DNA from: Planctomycetota bacterium
GTDB taxonomy: Bacteria > Planctomycetota > Phycisphaerae > FEN-1346
DNA: 40,361 bases
NCBI GenBank assembly: GCA_026387035.1
Contig: JAPLMM010000090.1
Location: 1-40,361 of the forward strand
Direction of reading: 5' to 3'
Positions 7,995 through 14,773 of the stretch are shown here, one piece after another. How positions within the stretch are numbered: position 1 is the first letter of the stretch; each line of letters begins with the position of its first letter. The notes beneath the pieces are model-generated. The model was not told the origin of the DNA, made no database searches, and saw nothing but the letters and a program-made list of their open reading frames with translations. Both the position numbers and the translations under genes were made by a program.

Positions 7995-8239
7995 CCGGCA
8001 TCCTCTTCCTCTGAGTCCTGCCCGTTCTGGTCGTCCGGCTTCACGGAAAGCCGCCGGCCGGCCTCCGCCCACGCGTCGGTCGTGTCGCTCGGCTTGTGGT
8101 CCATCGGCCGGTCCAGCCGCCGCCGCAAAACGCTCAGAAGAAAAAAGACAACAACCAGGCAGGCGACCAGAACCATCCACCAAGCCCAGCCTTCGCCTCG
8201 GGCGCTCAAGGCAAGCGAGGACGCAAGGTCGTGGTTCAC
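7991..8239 (-). CDS. Small single-pass membrane protein
   Basis: An 82-residue protein with one hydrophobic helix (WWMVLVACLVVVFFLLSVL, about 20-38) followed by a basic turn (RRRLDR) and an acidic, hydrophilic tail ending DSEEEDAG. It therefore probably has its C-terminus in the cytoplasm. I recognise no family. It starts at GTG 8239, preceded by GGAGGA with six-base spacing, and overlaps the hspR-like gene by 4 bp upstream and rnpA by 4 bp downstream. The clean ribosome site and double overlap argue that it is real. A role in stress sensing or membrane targeting would be speculation. Confidence 0.75.
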   Translation of the reverse strand: MNHDLASSLALSARGEGWAWWMVLVACLVVVFFLLSVLRRRLDRPMDHKPSDTTDAWAEAGRRLSVKPDDQNGQDSEEEDAG

Positions 8240-8682
8240 GATTGTTCCTCCGGTTCCGGCGACCCGTGCTGCTGCGCCTCGCCCCCTTCGGGAGCGCCGG
8301 GTTCCGAGATGCCCTCGACCGAGATGTTGACGCCCGGCCGGGGCCGGCCTTCGGGCCAGAGGCGGTCCCAGACGTCGGGCCCGAGTTCGCGTTCGACGAT
8401 CTCGACGAGCGTCTCCAAATCGCGCCGCATCTGCTCGAACTGCTCCCGCAGTTGCAGCACCGCCCCTACCCCGGGCAGGTTGACGCCCAGGTCGCGATGC
8501 AGCGTCACGACGGTCCAGAGCCGGCGCATCTGCGCCCGGCTGAACGACTTCCGCCCGGCCGGCCCCCGCGCCGGCTCGACGAGCCCTTCCTCGACGTACG
8601 ACTCGACGTCGGCGGGGCTGACACCGAGCCTCTCGGCCGCCTGCTGGACCGTGTAGGTTTCCGGTTCGCTCTGCGGGCTCAT
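8236..8682 (-). CDS. MerR-family regulator, HspR-like
   Basis: A 148-residue protein. Residues 10-80 are a MerR winged helix (YTVQQAAERLGVSPADVESY, then VEEGLVEPARGPAGRKSFS). The block HRDLGVNLPGVGAVLQLREQ followed by a coiled coil (QMRRDLETLVEIVERELG) is the arrangement of HspR, the heat-shock repressor that binds HAIR sites and uses DnaK as co-repressor. The dnaJ-like gene lies 152 bp upstream on the same strand, as in known dnaJ-hspR pairs. The start at 8682 follows GGGGAG; an upstream in-frame ATG adds 19 unsupported residues. A CbpM-like chaperone modulator is the alternative. I found no clear HAIR inverted repeat. Confidence 0.82.
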   Translation of the reverse strand: MSPQSEPETYTVQQAAERLGVSPADVESYVEEGLVEPARGPAGRKSFSRAQMRRLWTVVTLHRDLGVNLPGVGAVLQLREQFEQMRRDLETLVEIVERELGPDVWDRLWPEGRPRPGVNISVEGISEPGAPEGGEAQQHGSPEPEEQS

Positions 8683-8775
8683 GAGTCGCTCCCCGTCCTT
8701 ACGCGGCGCGCCACGTTCTCCCGCCGCGTCGTGTGCCACGGCCGGTCGCGCTCGCCGCGTGCTTCCGCCCGCGGC

Positions 8776-8811
8776 TCACCGTGAGCCGCGACCGGAAGGT
8801 CGCGGCGATGT
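8776..8811. repeat. Palindrome between dnaJ and the hspR-like gene
   Basis: CCGCGACCGGAAGGTCGCGG, a perfect 8-bp stem with a 4-base loop, near-identical to the motif at 3226-3245. It lies in the 152-bp gap (8683-8834) and may attenuate read-through from dnaJ. Confidence 0.6.
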
Positions 8812-8834
8812 TCTCCCGCCGCACCATAAAACCG

Positions 8835-9848
8835 TCATTCGCCGCCCTTTTTTTTACCCGGCGATTCCTCTTTGGCCCACTCCAGGCCCCGCCGGGGGCC
8901 CGGGCCCTCGGCCTCGCGCAATTCCTCGAACAGACGCTTCTGGCGTTCGTCGAGGCGTTTGGGCGGCACGATGCGAATGACGCAGTACTCGTCGCCGCGC
9001 GAGTCGCCCTTGGCGTCGGGCAGGCCCTGACCTTTCAGCCGCAGTCTCGCCCCGCCCGCCGTGCCCGGCGGGATACGAACGCTCGTTCGGCCGTGAACGG
9101 TCGGCACTTCGACCGTTGCGCCGAGGGCGGCCTCGGCGACGGAGATCGGCACGTCGATGGTCACGTCGCGCCCCTCGGCACGGAAATAGGGGTGCGGCTT
9201 GACGCGGACTCTCAGGTACAGGTCGCCGGCGGGCGCCCCGCCCGCGCCCGGCGCTCCCTGGCCGCGGAGGCGGATCCGCTGGCCATCCCGGACTCCCGCC
9301 GGAACGTTAATCCGGAGGTGCTCGCGCCGCACACGCCCGTCGCCGACCGGACGCTGCACGAGAACGCTCGTCCGCACGCCGCCCACCGCCTGGTCGAACG
9401 ACAATTCGATTTCGCTCTCGAGGTTCCGGCCGGCGACCGCCGCCCGCTGGGCCCCGCGCCGGCCGCGCATCCCGCCCAGGCGGCTGAAGATTTCCTCGAA
9501 GATGCTCCCCGCCTGGCCGCCCGAACCGGCGAACGCCTCGAACGCCACGTCCTCGAACGGCGACCCTTCGCCGGTCCAGGTGTAGCGGACTCCGGACGGC
9601 CCGGCCCCGGTGGCGGCGCCCGCCCGGACGCCTTCGCGCCCGAACTGGTCGTACACTTGGCGCTTCTTGGGGTCCGAGAGGACCTCGTACGCCTCGCCGA
9701 GTTCCTTGAACCGGCGTTCGGCCTCGGCGTCGCCGGGGTTCAGATCGGGATGGAACTTGCGGGCGAGTCCGCGATAGGCCTTGCGGACGTCCTCCTGGCT
9801 CGCCCCGCGGGGGACGCCGAGCACCTCGTAATAGTCCCGCTCCGCCAT
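8835..9848 (-). CDS. DnaJ/CbpA-type co-chaperone (no zinc finger)
   Basis: A 337-residue Hsp40. The J domain occupies residues 1-70 ([20 protein letters not shown], the HPD tripeptide in [10 protein letters not shown], then [17 protein letters not shown]). A G/F-like linker follows. Two C-terminal peptide-binding domains come next ([19 protein letters not shown]; later [20 protein letters not shown] and RLKGQGLPD). The CxxCxGxG zinc repeats of true DnaJ are absent, so this is the class II CbpA type. It stimulates DnaK ATPase activity. The start ATG at 9848 is fixed by the J domain; the frame runs 69 codons further upstream through repeats. The coding strand upstream carries GGGG tracts described separately. 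Confidence 0.93.
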   Translation of the reverse strand: MAERDYYEVLGVPRGASQEDVRKAYRGLARKFHPDLNPGDAEAERRFKELGEAYEVLSDPKKRQVYDQFGREGVRAGAATGAGPSGVRYTWTGEGSPFEDVAFEAFAGSGGQAGSIFEEIFSRLGGMRGRRGAQRAAVAGRNLESEIELSFDQAVGGVRTSVLVQRPVGDGRVRREHLRINVPAGVRDGQRIRLRGQGAPGAGGAPAGDLYLRVRVKPHPYFRAEGRDVTIDVPISVAEAALGATVEVPTVHGRTSVRIPPGTAGGARLRLKGQGLPDAKGDSRGDEYCVIRIVPPKRLDERQKRLFEELREAEGPGPRRGLEWAKEESPGKKKGGE

Positions 9849-9859
9849 GCCAATTTTCC

Positions 9860-9906
9860 ACCCTTCGACAGGCTCAGGGTGGCCCCGAGCGTAGTCGAGG
9901 GGCCAC
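9860..9906. repeat. Dispersed palindromic repeat upstream of dnaJ
   Basis: CCTTCGACAGGCTCAGGG followed by CCCCGAGCGTAGTCGAGG: an imperfect inverted repeat of a type seen between genes in many environmental bacteria. No specific function can be given. Confidence 0.55.
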
Positions 9907-9924
9907 AAGGGTTGAGAATCCCGG

Positions 9925-9954
9925 CCCCAACCCCAACCCCAACCCCAACCCCAA
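9925..9954. repeat. Five tandem CCCCAA hexamers (G-quadruplex candidate)
   Basis: Five perfect CCCCAA units, followed by CGGGG. The dnaJ coding strand therefore reads as GGGG tracts separated by TT, 77-106 bases upstream of the dnaJ ATG. Four G4 tracts with 2-base loops meet the standard quadruplex definition. The remainder of 9849-10131 holds palindromes but no gene. Confidence 0.85.
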
Positions 9955-10131
9955 CGGGGCAGGCGGGGCAGGCGCGCCGGGACCGGAATGATTATAAGCG
10001 AACGCGGGCACGCGGGGCAACGGGTTCGCCGGCCGGAACAACACACGCCGCGCAAGCGCGGCGGCTAAACGTGGCCCGTCTCGACGTGGGCGCGCCCGTC
10101 CCTCGCAACCTTGGCGTGAGGCATTGTCTTG

Positions 10132-10716
10132 TCAGGCTTTGGCCGGGCCCGCCAGACCGAGTTCCTCGGCCGCCTCGCGCATGCCCAGGATCGTGTCGGT
10201 GATGAGGTCCGAGAGGTCCATGCCGAGACGCCGGGCGCCGTCCTCGATGACCGCGCGGTTGACGCCTGCCGCGAACGCCTTGTCCTTCCACTTCTTGCGG
10301 ACGCTCTTGGCGGCCATGTCCATGACGGACCGCGACGGGCGCACGAGCGCGGTCGCGACGACCAGGCCCGTCAGTTCGTCGATGGCATAGAGGACCTTCT
10401 CCATCTCGGTCTGGGGCTCGACGTCGGTGCAGAGCCCGTAGCCGTGCGAGACGACGGCCCGGACAAGGCCCTCGGGCCAGCCGCGCTCGCGGAGAATCTC
10501 CTCGGTTTTCTTGCAGTGCTGGTCGGGGAACCGCTCGTAATCGAGGTCGTGGATGAGGCCGACGACGCCCCACGTCTCCTCGTCCTGGCCGCGCTTCCGG
10601 GCCATGTACCGCATGACAGCCTCGACGGCCAGGGCGTGTTTGATGAGGCCCTCGCTCTTGTTGAACTCCTTCACGAGCGCCATCGCTTCGTCGCGCGTCG
10701 GAACATTCGCCGCCAT
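10132..10716 (-). CDS. HD-superfamily hydrolase (COG2316-like)
   Basis: A 194-residue cytoplasmic protein. It matches the pattern of the single-domain HD proteins: NKSEGLIKHALAVEAVMRYM at the N-terminus, the metal-binding LIHDLDYERFPDQH, VRAVVSHGYG, and the conserved block LYAIDELTGLVVATALVRPS followed by FAAGVNRAVIEDGARRLG. Such proteins are presumed metal-dependent phosphohydrolases; the substrate is unknown. The ATG at 10716 is preferred because GGGAG lies six bases before it. An ATG at 10722 overlaps the TGA of the upstream nucleoside hydrolase gene (ATGA) but leaves no room for the ribosome site. It is last gene of the miaA - hydrolase - HD run. Confidence 0.88.
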   Translation of the reverse strand: MAANVPTRDEAMALVKEFNKSEGLIKHALAVEAVMRYMARKRGQDEETWGVVGLIHDLDYERFPDQHCKKTEEILRERGWPEGLVRAVVSHGYGLCTDVEPQTEMEKVLYAIDELTGLVVATALVRPSRSVMDMAAKSVRKKWKDKAFAAGVNRAVIEDGARRLGMDLSDLITDTILGMREAAEELGLAGPAKA

Positions 10717-10718
10717 GG

Positions 10719-11885
10719 TCATCTCCCTTCCGTGTGCCCGGCCTCCGCGGCCTTGCCGGCCAGGGGGAATCGCCGGTAGAGGTCGAGAAGGCAACTGTTC
10801 ATCACTTTGCCGTAACGTTCGGCGTCGGTCCTGCGGAAGGCCGTCACGTTGGGCTCGGCCGCGCCGTACTCCACCTTCGTGGGCTTGCCGGCATCGTCCA
10901 GTTCCACCCGTGCGGGGACGAGTTCGCAGACCCGTTCCTCGGTGGCGCCGGGCGGGGGAGCCGTCGCCGCCACCCACGCGGCGGGGCCGGTGCGGTAGAC
11001 CTTTCGGCCGGCCGCCGCGAGGAGACTGGGCGTGCACCACATCTCCTTGAGCCCCTTCGGCCGGACGGACGCCAGCGACGCGTCGGCCAGCGCCGCCACG
11101 GGCTCGAACGTGCGGGGGTCGAGTTTCCGCATGGCGTAGGTGAAGTAGCACCGCAGACCGGCGGGCACGGTGTCGCCCTCGAACATCGGCCCGAAGTCGA
11201 ACCGCCAGAACGTGGCCCCCGGGTGCGCCTCCGGAAGGCAGGGGAACCAGACGACCGGCAGGCCCGACGCCAGGAGCGCCCGGTACGATGCGGCATCGAG
11301 GCGAACGTTATACTCCCCGCCGCCGACCACCGCGCTGCCGATGTTGGCGTACACGCCGCGGATCTTCTCCCGGCACAGGACCGGGTCGCGGTTGAAGGCC
11401 GCGACGACGTCGCGCACGCTGCCGGTCGTGAGGACGGTTACGGGGCCGGCGGCCTCGGCCAGGACCTTCAGGATGAGTGTCACCCCGGCCTGGAACTCGG
11501 CCGGCTGGTCGAGCGCCTTGTCGCCCGGGCCCGCCAGAGCGCTCTTGAGCCCGAGCGCCCACGGCACGCGGCGGCCCGTCAGGGCAATCATCTGCTCGAC
11601 GGCCGGGCGGCCGGCCCGGGCCACCTCCCCGTTCACGTCCAGGATGATCGCCCGGACGTCGAACTCGGGCATCGCGAACACCTGGGCCAGGTCGAAGTGG
11701 TCGTCCAGGTCCACGTGCGGGTGATAGAGGTCGGTGGAGTAGATGAGCGGGACGCGCGGCGCCTCGCCGCCCGCCGCCGCCGGCGCGCCGGCGTGGCCGA
11801 CCGCCACGGCCACCAGTGCCGCCAGGGCCCACGCCATCGCCGCGGCCTTCTGCATGGACCAGCCCTTCCCTTTCCGCCGGGTCAT
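10719..11885 (-). CDS. Exported nucleoside-hydrolase-like protein
   Basis: A 388-residue protein with a signal peptide (basic start, then AAAMAWALAALVAVAVGHAG). The mature part resembles the inosine-uridine nucleoside hydrolase fold: VPLIYSTD and VDLDDHFDLAQVFA near residue 55 stand in for the usual DTDPGxDDAxAL calcium site, followed by VRAIILDVNG, TVLTTGSVRDVVAAF and YANIGSAVVGGGEYNV. The aspartate spacing is unusual, so activity on nucleosides is uncertain. The ATG at 11885 overlaps the miaA stop (ATGA). An ATG at 11855 with a stronger AAGGGAAGGG site is a real alternative and would also leave a signal peptide. It could act in nucleoside scavenging in the periplasm; the extended C-terminus is unexplained. 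Confidence 0.75.
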   Translation of the reverse strand: MTRRKGKGWSMQKAAAMAWALAALVAVAVGHAGAPAAAGGEAPRVPLIYSTDLYHPHVDLDDHFDLAQVFAMPEFDVRAIILDVNGEVARAGRPAVEQMIALTGRRVPWALGLKSALAGPGDKALDQPAEFQAGVTLILKVLAEAAGPVTVLTTGSVRDVVAAFNRDPVLCREKIRGVYANIGSAVVGGGEYNVRLDAASYRALLASGLPVVWFPCLPEAHPGATFWRFDFGPMFEGDTVPAGLRCYFTYAMRKLDPRTFEPVAALADASLASVRPKGLKEMWCTPSLLAAAGRKVYRTGPAAWVAATAPPPGATEERVCELVPARVELDDAGKPTKVEYGAAEPNVTAFRRTDAERYGKVMNSCLLDLYRRFPLAGKAAEAGHTEGR

Positions 11886-12844
11886 GGTGCCGTTCTCCCC
11901 GCGTGCTCGTCCCAGAGTTGCTCCACGCGGTCGGCGAGCCCATCCGTGGGCGTGTCGGGCGCGGCATCGAGCCAGACGAGGCCCTCGAACCGCCGAAGCC
12001 ATTTCATCTGGGCCCGCGCGAACTGGCGCGTGTGTAGACGAATCGCCTCGAGCGTCTCGTCCCAGGTGATTCGGCCGGCCAGATGCTCCAGGACCTCGGC
12101 ATAGCCGAGCGCCTGCCTTGGGCCGAGGGCCAATCCCCCCGGCCGGTCCGCGAGCCGGCGCACCTCGTCCTCGAGGCCCGCCTCCACCATCCGCCGGACG
12201 CGCGCCTCGATCCGCCGGTCCAGGTCCTGGGGCGACCGGCGGATGGCCACGAGGAGCGGCCGGTAACGTTCGCGGCGACGGCCCCACTGCGTCTGAAGCG
12301 CCGAGATGGGCGATCCGGTCAGTTCCCACACCTCGAGCGCGCGGATGATTCGCCTGAGGTCGTTCGGATGGATTCGCCCGGCCGCCGCCGGGTCCACTTC
12401 CGCCAGGCACCGATGCAGGGCGTCCGCCCCTTTCGCCTCGGCCTCGGCAGAGAGGCGCGCGCGGACCCGCTCGTCCGCGGCCGGCCCCTCGAAGAGACCC
12501 TCCAGGAGCGCCTTCAGGTAGAGCGCCGTCCCGCCGGAGACGATTGCCACGCGCCCGCGGGCGGTCGCGTCGGCGATGGCGGCATCGGCCGACTCGACCC
12601 ACCGGGCCGTCGAGAATCCCGGCGCGCCGGGACCCGGGTCGGCCACGTCCACGAGATGGTGCGCGACGGCGCGGCGAACGTCGGGCGGCGCCTTGGCGGT
12701 CCCGATGTCCATCCCGCGGTACACCTTCATCGAATCGGCCGAGAGGATCTCGCCTCCGAGACGCTCGGCGACGGCCACGGCGAGGCGCTCCTTGCCCGTG
12801 GCCGTCTGACCGGTGATGACCAGGATAGGAACGCTCGGCGCCAT
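11882..12844 (-). CDS. miaA: tRNA dimethylallyltransferase
   Basis: Transfers a dimethylallyl group to A37 of tRNAs reading UNN codons. The 320-residue protein has the P-loop GQTATGKE (12-19), the substrate motif DSMKVYRGMDIGTAK (37-51), SGGTALYLKALLEGLF, HPNDLRRIIRALEVWELTGSPIS and the C-terminal RQFARAQMKWLRRF. Length and order are typical. The residue after the P-loop lysine is Glu19 rather than the usual Ser or Thr, which is odd for a magnesium ligand position. The start at 12844 is the first ATG that fits the family; the upstream in-frame extension is intergenic. It leads a tightly overlapping run with the hydrolase and HD genes. Confidence 0.95.
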   Translation of the reverse strand: MAPSVPILVITGQTATGKERLAVAVAERLGGEILSADSMKVYRGMDIGTAKAPPDVRRAVAHHLVDVADPGPGAPGFSTARWVESADAAIADATARGRVAIVSGGTALYLKALLEGLFEGPAADERVRARLSAEAEAKGADALHRCLAEVDPAAAGRIHPNDLRRIIRALEVWELTGSPISALQTQWGRRRERYRPLLVAIRRSPQDLDRRIEARVRRMVEAGLEDEVRRLADRPGGLALGPRQALGYAEVLEHLAGRITWDETLEAIRLHTRQFARAQMKWLRRFEGLVWLDAAPDTPTDGLADRVEQLWDEHAGRTAP

Positions 12845-12893
12845 GGGGGCCAAGGTGCGCCCGGCCCGGCGGCAAGTCAAGGGACTTCGCCTC

Positions 12894-12922
12894 TTGCATC
12901 GGACCTTCGGCCTCGCTATCCT
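12894..12922 (+). promoter_or_regulatory. Promoter for candidate microprotein
   Basis: TTGCAT (12894-12899), 17 bases, TATCCT (12917-12922). It points away from miaA and toward the small ORF starting at 12965. The spacing is ideal; both boxes are one or two bases off consensus. Confidence 0.45.
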
Positions 12923-12964
12923 ATGCCCCGCGAGAGCGAGGAGGGGCAGGGAGAGGAGCATCGC

Positions 12965-13054
12965 ATGGCCCACCGAATGTTGTGGGTGGTGGCGATCCTG
13001 GAGGCGTTCCTCATTCTGGTCGAAGACCAGGTCAAGGACCTGCGGAAACGCTGA
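12965..13054 (+). CDS. Candidate 29-residue membrane microprotein
   Basis: ATG 12965 to TGA 13052-13054 encodes a 29-residue peptide starting MAHRMLWVVAILEAF and ending QVKDLRKR: a hydrophobic stretch of about 14 residues followed by a charged amphipathic tail. AGGAG lies seven bases before the ATG, and a TTGCAT-17-TATCCT promoter lies 43 bases upstream. That is unusually good expression machinery for so short an ORF. I know no family. It could also be a chance ORF; conservation in relatives would decide. Confidence 0.4.
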   Translation: MAHRMLWVVAILEAFLILVEDQVKDLRKR

Positions 13055-13084
13055 GCGCCCGGCGGTCTTGGAGGCGTGCAAGAG

Positions 13085-13138
13085 CCCGGCTTCCGGCCCG
13101 CCACGGGCGGGTAAACTTTGTCCCGGCGCGCCGGGACT
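13085..13138. repeat. REP-like palindromes
   Basis: CCCGCCACGGGCGGGTAAACTT and the perfect 18-base palindrome GTCCCGGCGCGCCGGGAC. Both recur near 13428-13490 (the first inverted), and a relative of the first lies inside MITE copy 2. Confidence 0.6.
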
Positions 13139-13172
13139 ACGCCGTGACAGGTCGCCGGGGGTATGCCGTGGC

Positions 13173-13215
13173 AGGCTTCGTTCGCCGCTCGCAAGGCTCG
13201 CGGCGAACGAAGCCT
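13173..13215 (-). terminator. 16-bp perfect stem abutting the tRNA-Met 3' end
   Basis: AGGCTTCGTTCGCCGC pairs perfectly with GCGGCGAACGAAGCCT across an 11-base loop. The stem's last base is the terminal A of the encoded CCA. No T-run follows, so this is a strong terminator-like or processing hairpin rather than a classic intrinsic terminator. Confidence 0.5.
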
Positions 13216-13289
13216 GGTGGCTGCGGGTGGAATCGAACCACCGACACAGGGCTTATGAGTCCCCTGCTCTACCCCTGAGCTACGCAGCC
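13215..13289 (-). tRNA. tRNA-Met (CAT), elongator type
   Basis: A complete cloverleaf can be drawn: acceptor GGCTGCG/CGCAGCC, D arm GCTC-AGGGGTA-GAGC, anticodon loop CTCATAA (anticodon CAT), T arm GGTGG-TTCGATT-CCACC, discriminator A, and CCA encoded in the DNA. The overall sequence resembles bacterial elongator Met tRNA (GGCTRCGTAGCTCAG start). The anticodon stem has an A-G mismatch at 31-39 and a G-U at 27-43. A CAT anticodon modified to read ATA (tRNA-Ile2) is possible but less likely. Confidence 0.95.
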
Positions 13290-13297
13290 CCGAGCGT

Positions 13298-13325
13298 AGT
13301 TTATGCGCTGCTGCGCCAATGTCAA
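13298..13325 (-). promoter_or_regulatory. Promoter of tRNA-Met
   Basis: On the minus strand, consensus TTGACA (13325-13320), a 16-base spacer, TAAACT (13303-13298). The predicted start lies within a few bases of the mature tRNA 5' end at 13289. Confidence 0.65.
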
Positions 13326-13424
13326 GGCGTCGGGGATATCGCGGCGCCGTTCCCCGCCCTGGCACATGCCACGGTAGGGAACGTGACCGCCCGCTTCCGC
13401 GGGCGGCTCGCATGACATCGCGCC

Positions 13425-13635
13425 CATTGTCCCGGCGCGCCGGGACGAAGCCGGAAGTCGGGGCGAATTTTACCCGCCGTGGCGGGCCCCGGGACCGCCG
13501 CGGCGCGACGAGCGGCCAAAGGCGTCCCGGCCTTTCGTCCCGGCTGCGCCGAGACTCAAGGCCGGGCGTTGAACAAACACAAGGCGCAAGGCACGCCGGG
13601 ACTCAAGGCCGGGCGTTGACGGGCGTTACCGCCGC
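13425..13635. repeat. Cluster of REP-like palindromes
   Basis: Contains GTCCCGGCGCGCCGGGAC (13428-13445), an ACCCGCC..GGCGGGT-type stem near 13470-13490, a family A unit (13526-13575, CCCGGCCTTTCG...CAAGGCCGGGCGTT) and a partial family A unit (13594-13630). It sits between tRNA-Met and the end of the amidohydrolase gene. No ORF in 13326-13656 is convincing. Confidence 0.65.
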
Positions 13636-13656
13636 CTCACGGCGGCGGCCCAAAAC

Positions 13657-14661
13657 TCACGCGACCTCGACGCCCAGGAACCGGCGGGCGTTGGCGGTGT
13701 AGAGTTTCGCGAGGACGTCGTCCGGCAGCGCCAGTCCGTGGACCCTCGCCCCTTCGGGCCAGGGCGCGGACGGGTCCGGCACGGGCGACGGCCTCGGGCC
13801 CTCGCCTTCCCACATCCAGCGATGGGCCCAGTACCGCGAGGCATAGTCCTCCGGCACGGCCTCGGAAAAGGCCACCAGGTCCGTGCCGAAGAGAATCCGG
13901 TCCGCCCAGCGGACGACGAAGCGGCGGCTCTCGGCGGGCTGGAGCGCGAGAGCCCGCGCGACCCATTTCGTGGCGCTCGAATCGATCGCGTAGTTCGGGT
14001 GCCGCTCCAGGAGTCGGCCGAGGTGCGCCAGGTCCTCCGGGTGGCCGCCGAAATGGGCGCCCAGCACCTTGAGGTCCGGGTGGCGGTCGAGGGCGCGCTC
14101 GAGCCGGTCGAAGTGTTCCGCTTTCGTGCCGTACCGCGCGCGGTCGGCGTAGTAGGCGGCAAACCAGGCGTCCGGGTCGGCGATGTGGACGAGGGCCGCC
14201 ATGCCGAGTTCCGCCAACGCCTCCAGGACGGGCCCGAGCGCCGGGCTGTCGATCGAGAAACCTGTCTCGGCGACGAATCGGGGCGAATACCAGAACTTGG
14301 CGGCCACCGCCCCGAGATTCCGCGCGGCCAGGATGCGGGCGGCCACCGCCCCGAGATTCCGCGCGGCCAGGATGCGGCCGACGCTCTCGCGAGCGAAGCG
14401 TTCCGGCCGGCCGATGAGCCCGTGATCCACCCAGACGATGGGGCGGAACCGGTCCCCCAGCGCCTCGACGAGCGCCGCCATCCCCTCCAGGTCCACCACG
14501 CCGCAGACGACGCGGACGCCGAAGGCCTCGGCCACCGCGAGAAGCAGGCGCGCTTCCTCCAGCGTGCGGACGTGGGTGTGGCAATCGACGATGGGGCCGG
14601 CGTACCGGCGGATCGGCGGCTTCGAGAGGTCTTCGTCGGTTCGCGGGGCTTCTCGCGGCAT
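13657..14661 (-). CDS. Amidohydrolase-2 (TIM-barrel) family protein with internal tandem duplication
   Basis: A 334-residue metal-dependent hydrolase or decarboxylase-like protein. IVDCHTHVRT (24-33) supplies the first strand's HxH metal pair. Later blocks are VLGAHFGGHPEDLAHLGRLL, NYAIDSSATKWVAR, ADRILFGTDLVAF (Asp at the end of the last strand) and LYTANARRFLGVEV. Substrate is unknown. A 13-residue unit RILAARNLGAVAA occurs twice in tandem, encoded by a 39-bp duplication (14299-14377) with no differences between copies, so it is recent. It falls in a loop or helix before AAKFWYSPRF. The start at 14661 has a weak ribosome site. It is flanked by repeats, with no operon partner. Confidence 0.82.
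   Translation of the reverse strand: MPREAPRTDEDLSKPPIRRYAGPIVDCHTHVRTLEEARLLLAVAEAFGVRVVCGVVDLEGMAALVEALGDRFRPIVWVDHGLIGRPERFARESVGRILAARNLGAVAARILAARNLGAVAAKFWYSPRFVAETGFSIDSPALGPVLEALAELGMAALVHIADPDAWFAAYYADRARYGTKAEHFDRLERALDRHPDLKVLGAHFGGHPEDLAHLGRLLERHPNYAIDSSATKWVARALALQPAESRRFVVRWADRILFGTDLVAFSEAVPEDYASRYWAHRWMWEGEGPRPSPVPDPSAPWPEGARVHGLALPDDVLAKLYTANARRFLGVEVA
14299..14377. repeat. 39-bp in-frame tandem duplication
   Basis: Two identical adjacent copies of a 39-bp unit within the amidohydrolase gene. The period is a multiple of three, so the frame is kept and 13 residues are added. The identity of the copies points to a recent event or an assembly artefact. Confidence 0.9.
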
Positions 14662-14715
14662 AGGGCTAGGATGAGGCCGCGCGGCGGAAAGTCAAGGAAA
14701 GTTCCGGGGGGAAGA

Positions 14716-14750
14716 AATTGCGGATTGCGGATTTCGGATTGCGGATTGAA
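14716..14750. repeat. Tandem GATTGCG/GATTTCG repeat
   Basis: Imperfect tandem copies of ATTGCGG/ATTTCGG between the amidohydrolase start and the rfbB stop. It resembles the array in the carA-carB gap in period and composition. Confidence 0.65.
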
Positions 14751-14773
14751 CGGCGGACGGCGTGCGACCGGGG

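Noticed and set aside
9925-9954. True telomere or replicon end
   Set aside because: The hexamer array is only five units long, internal, and flanked by ordinary genes.
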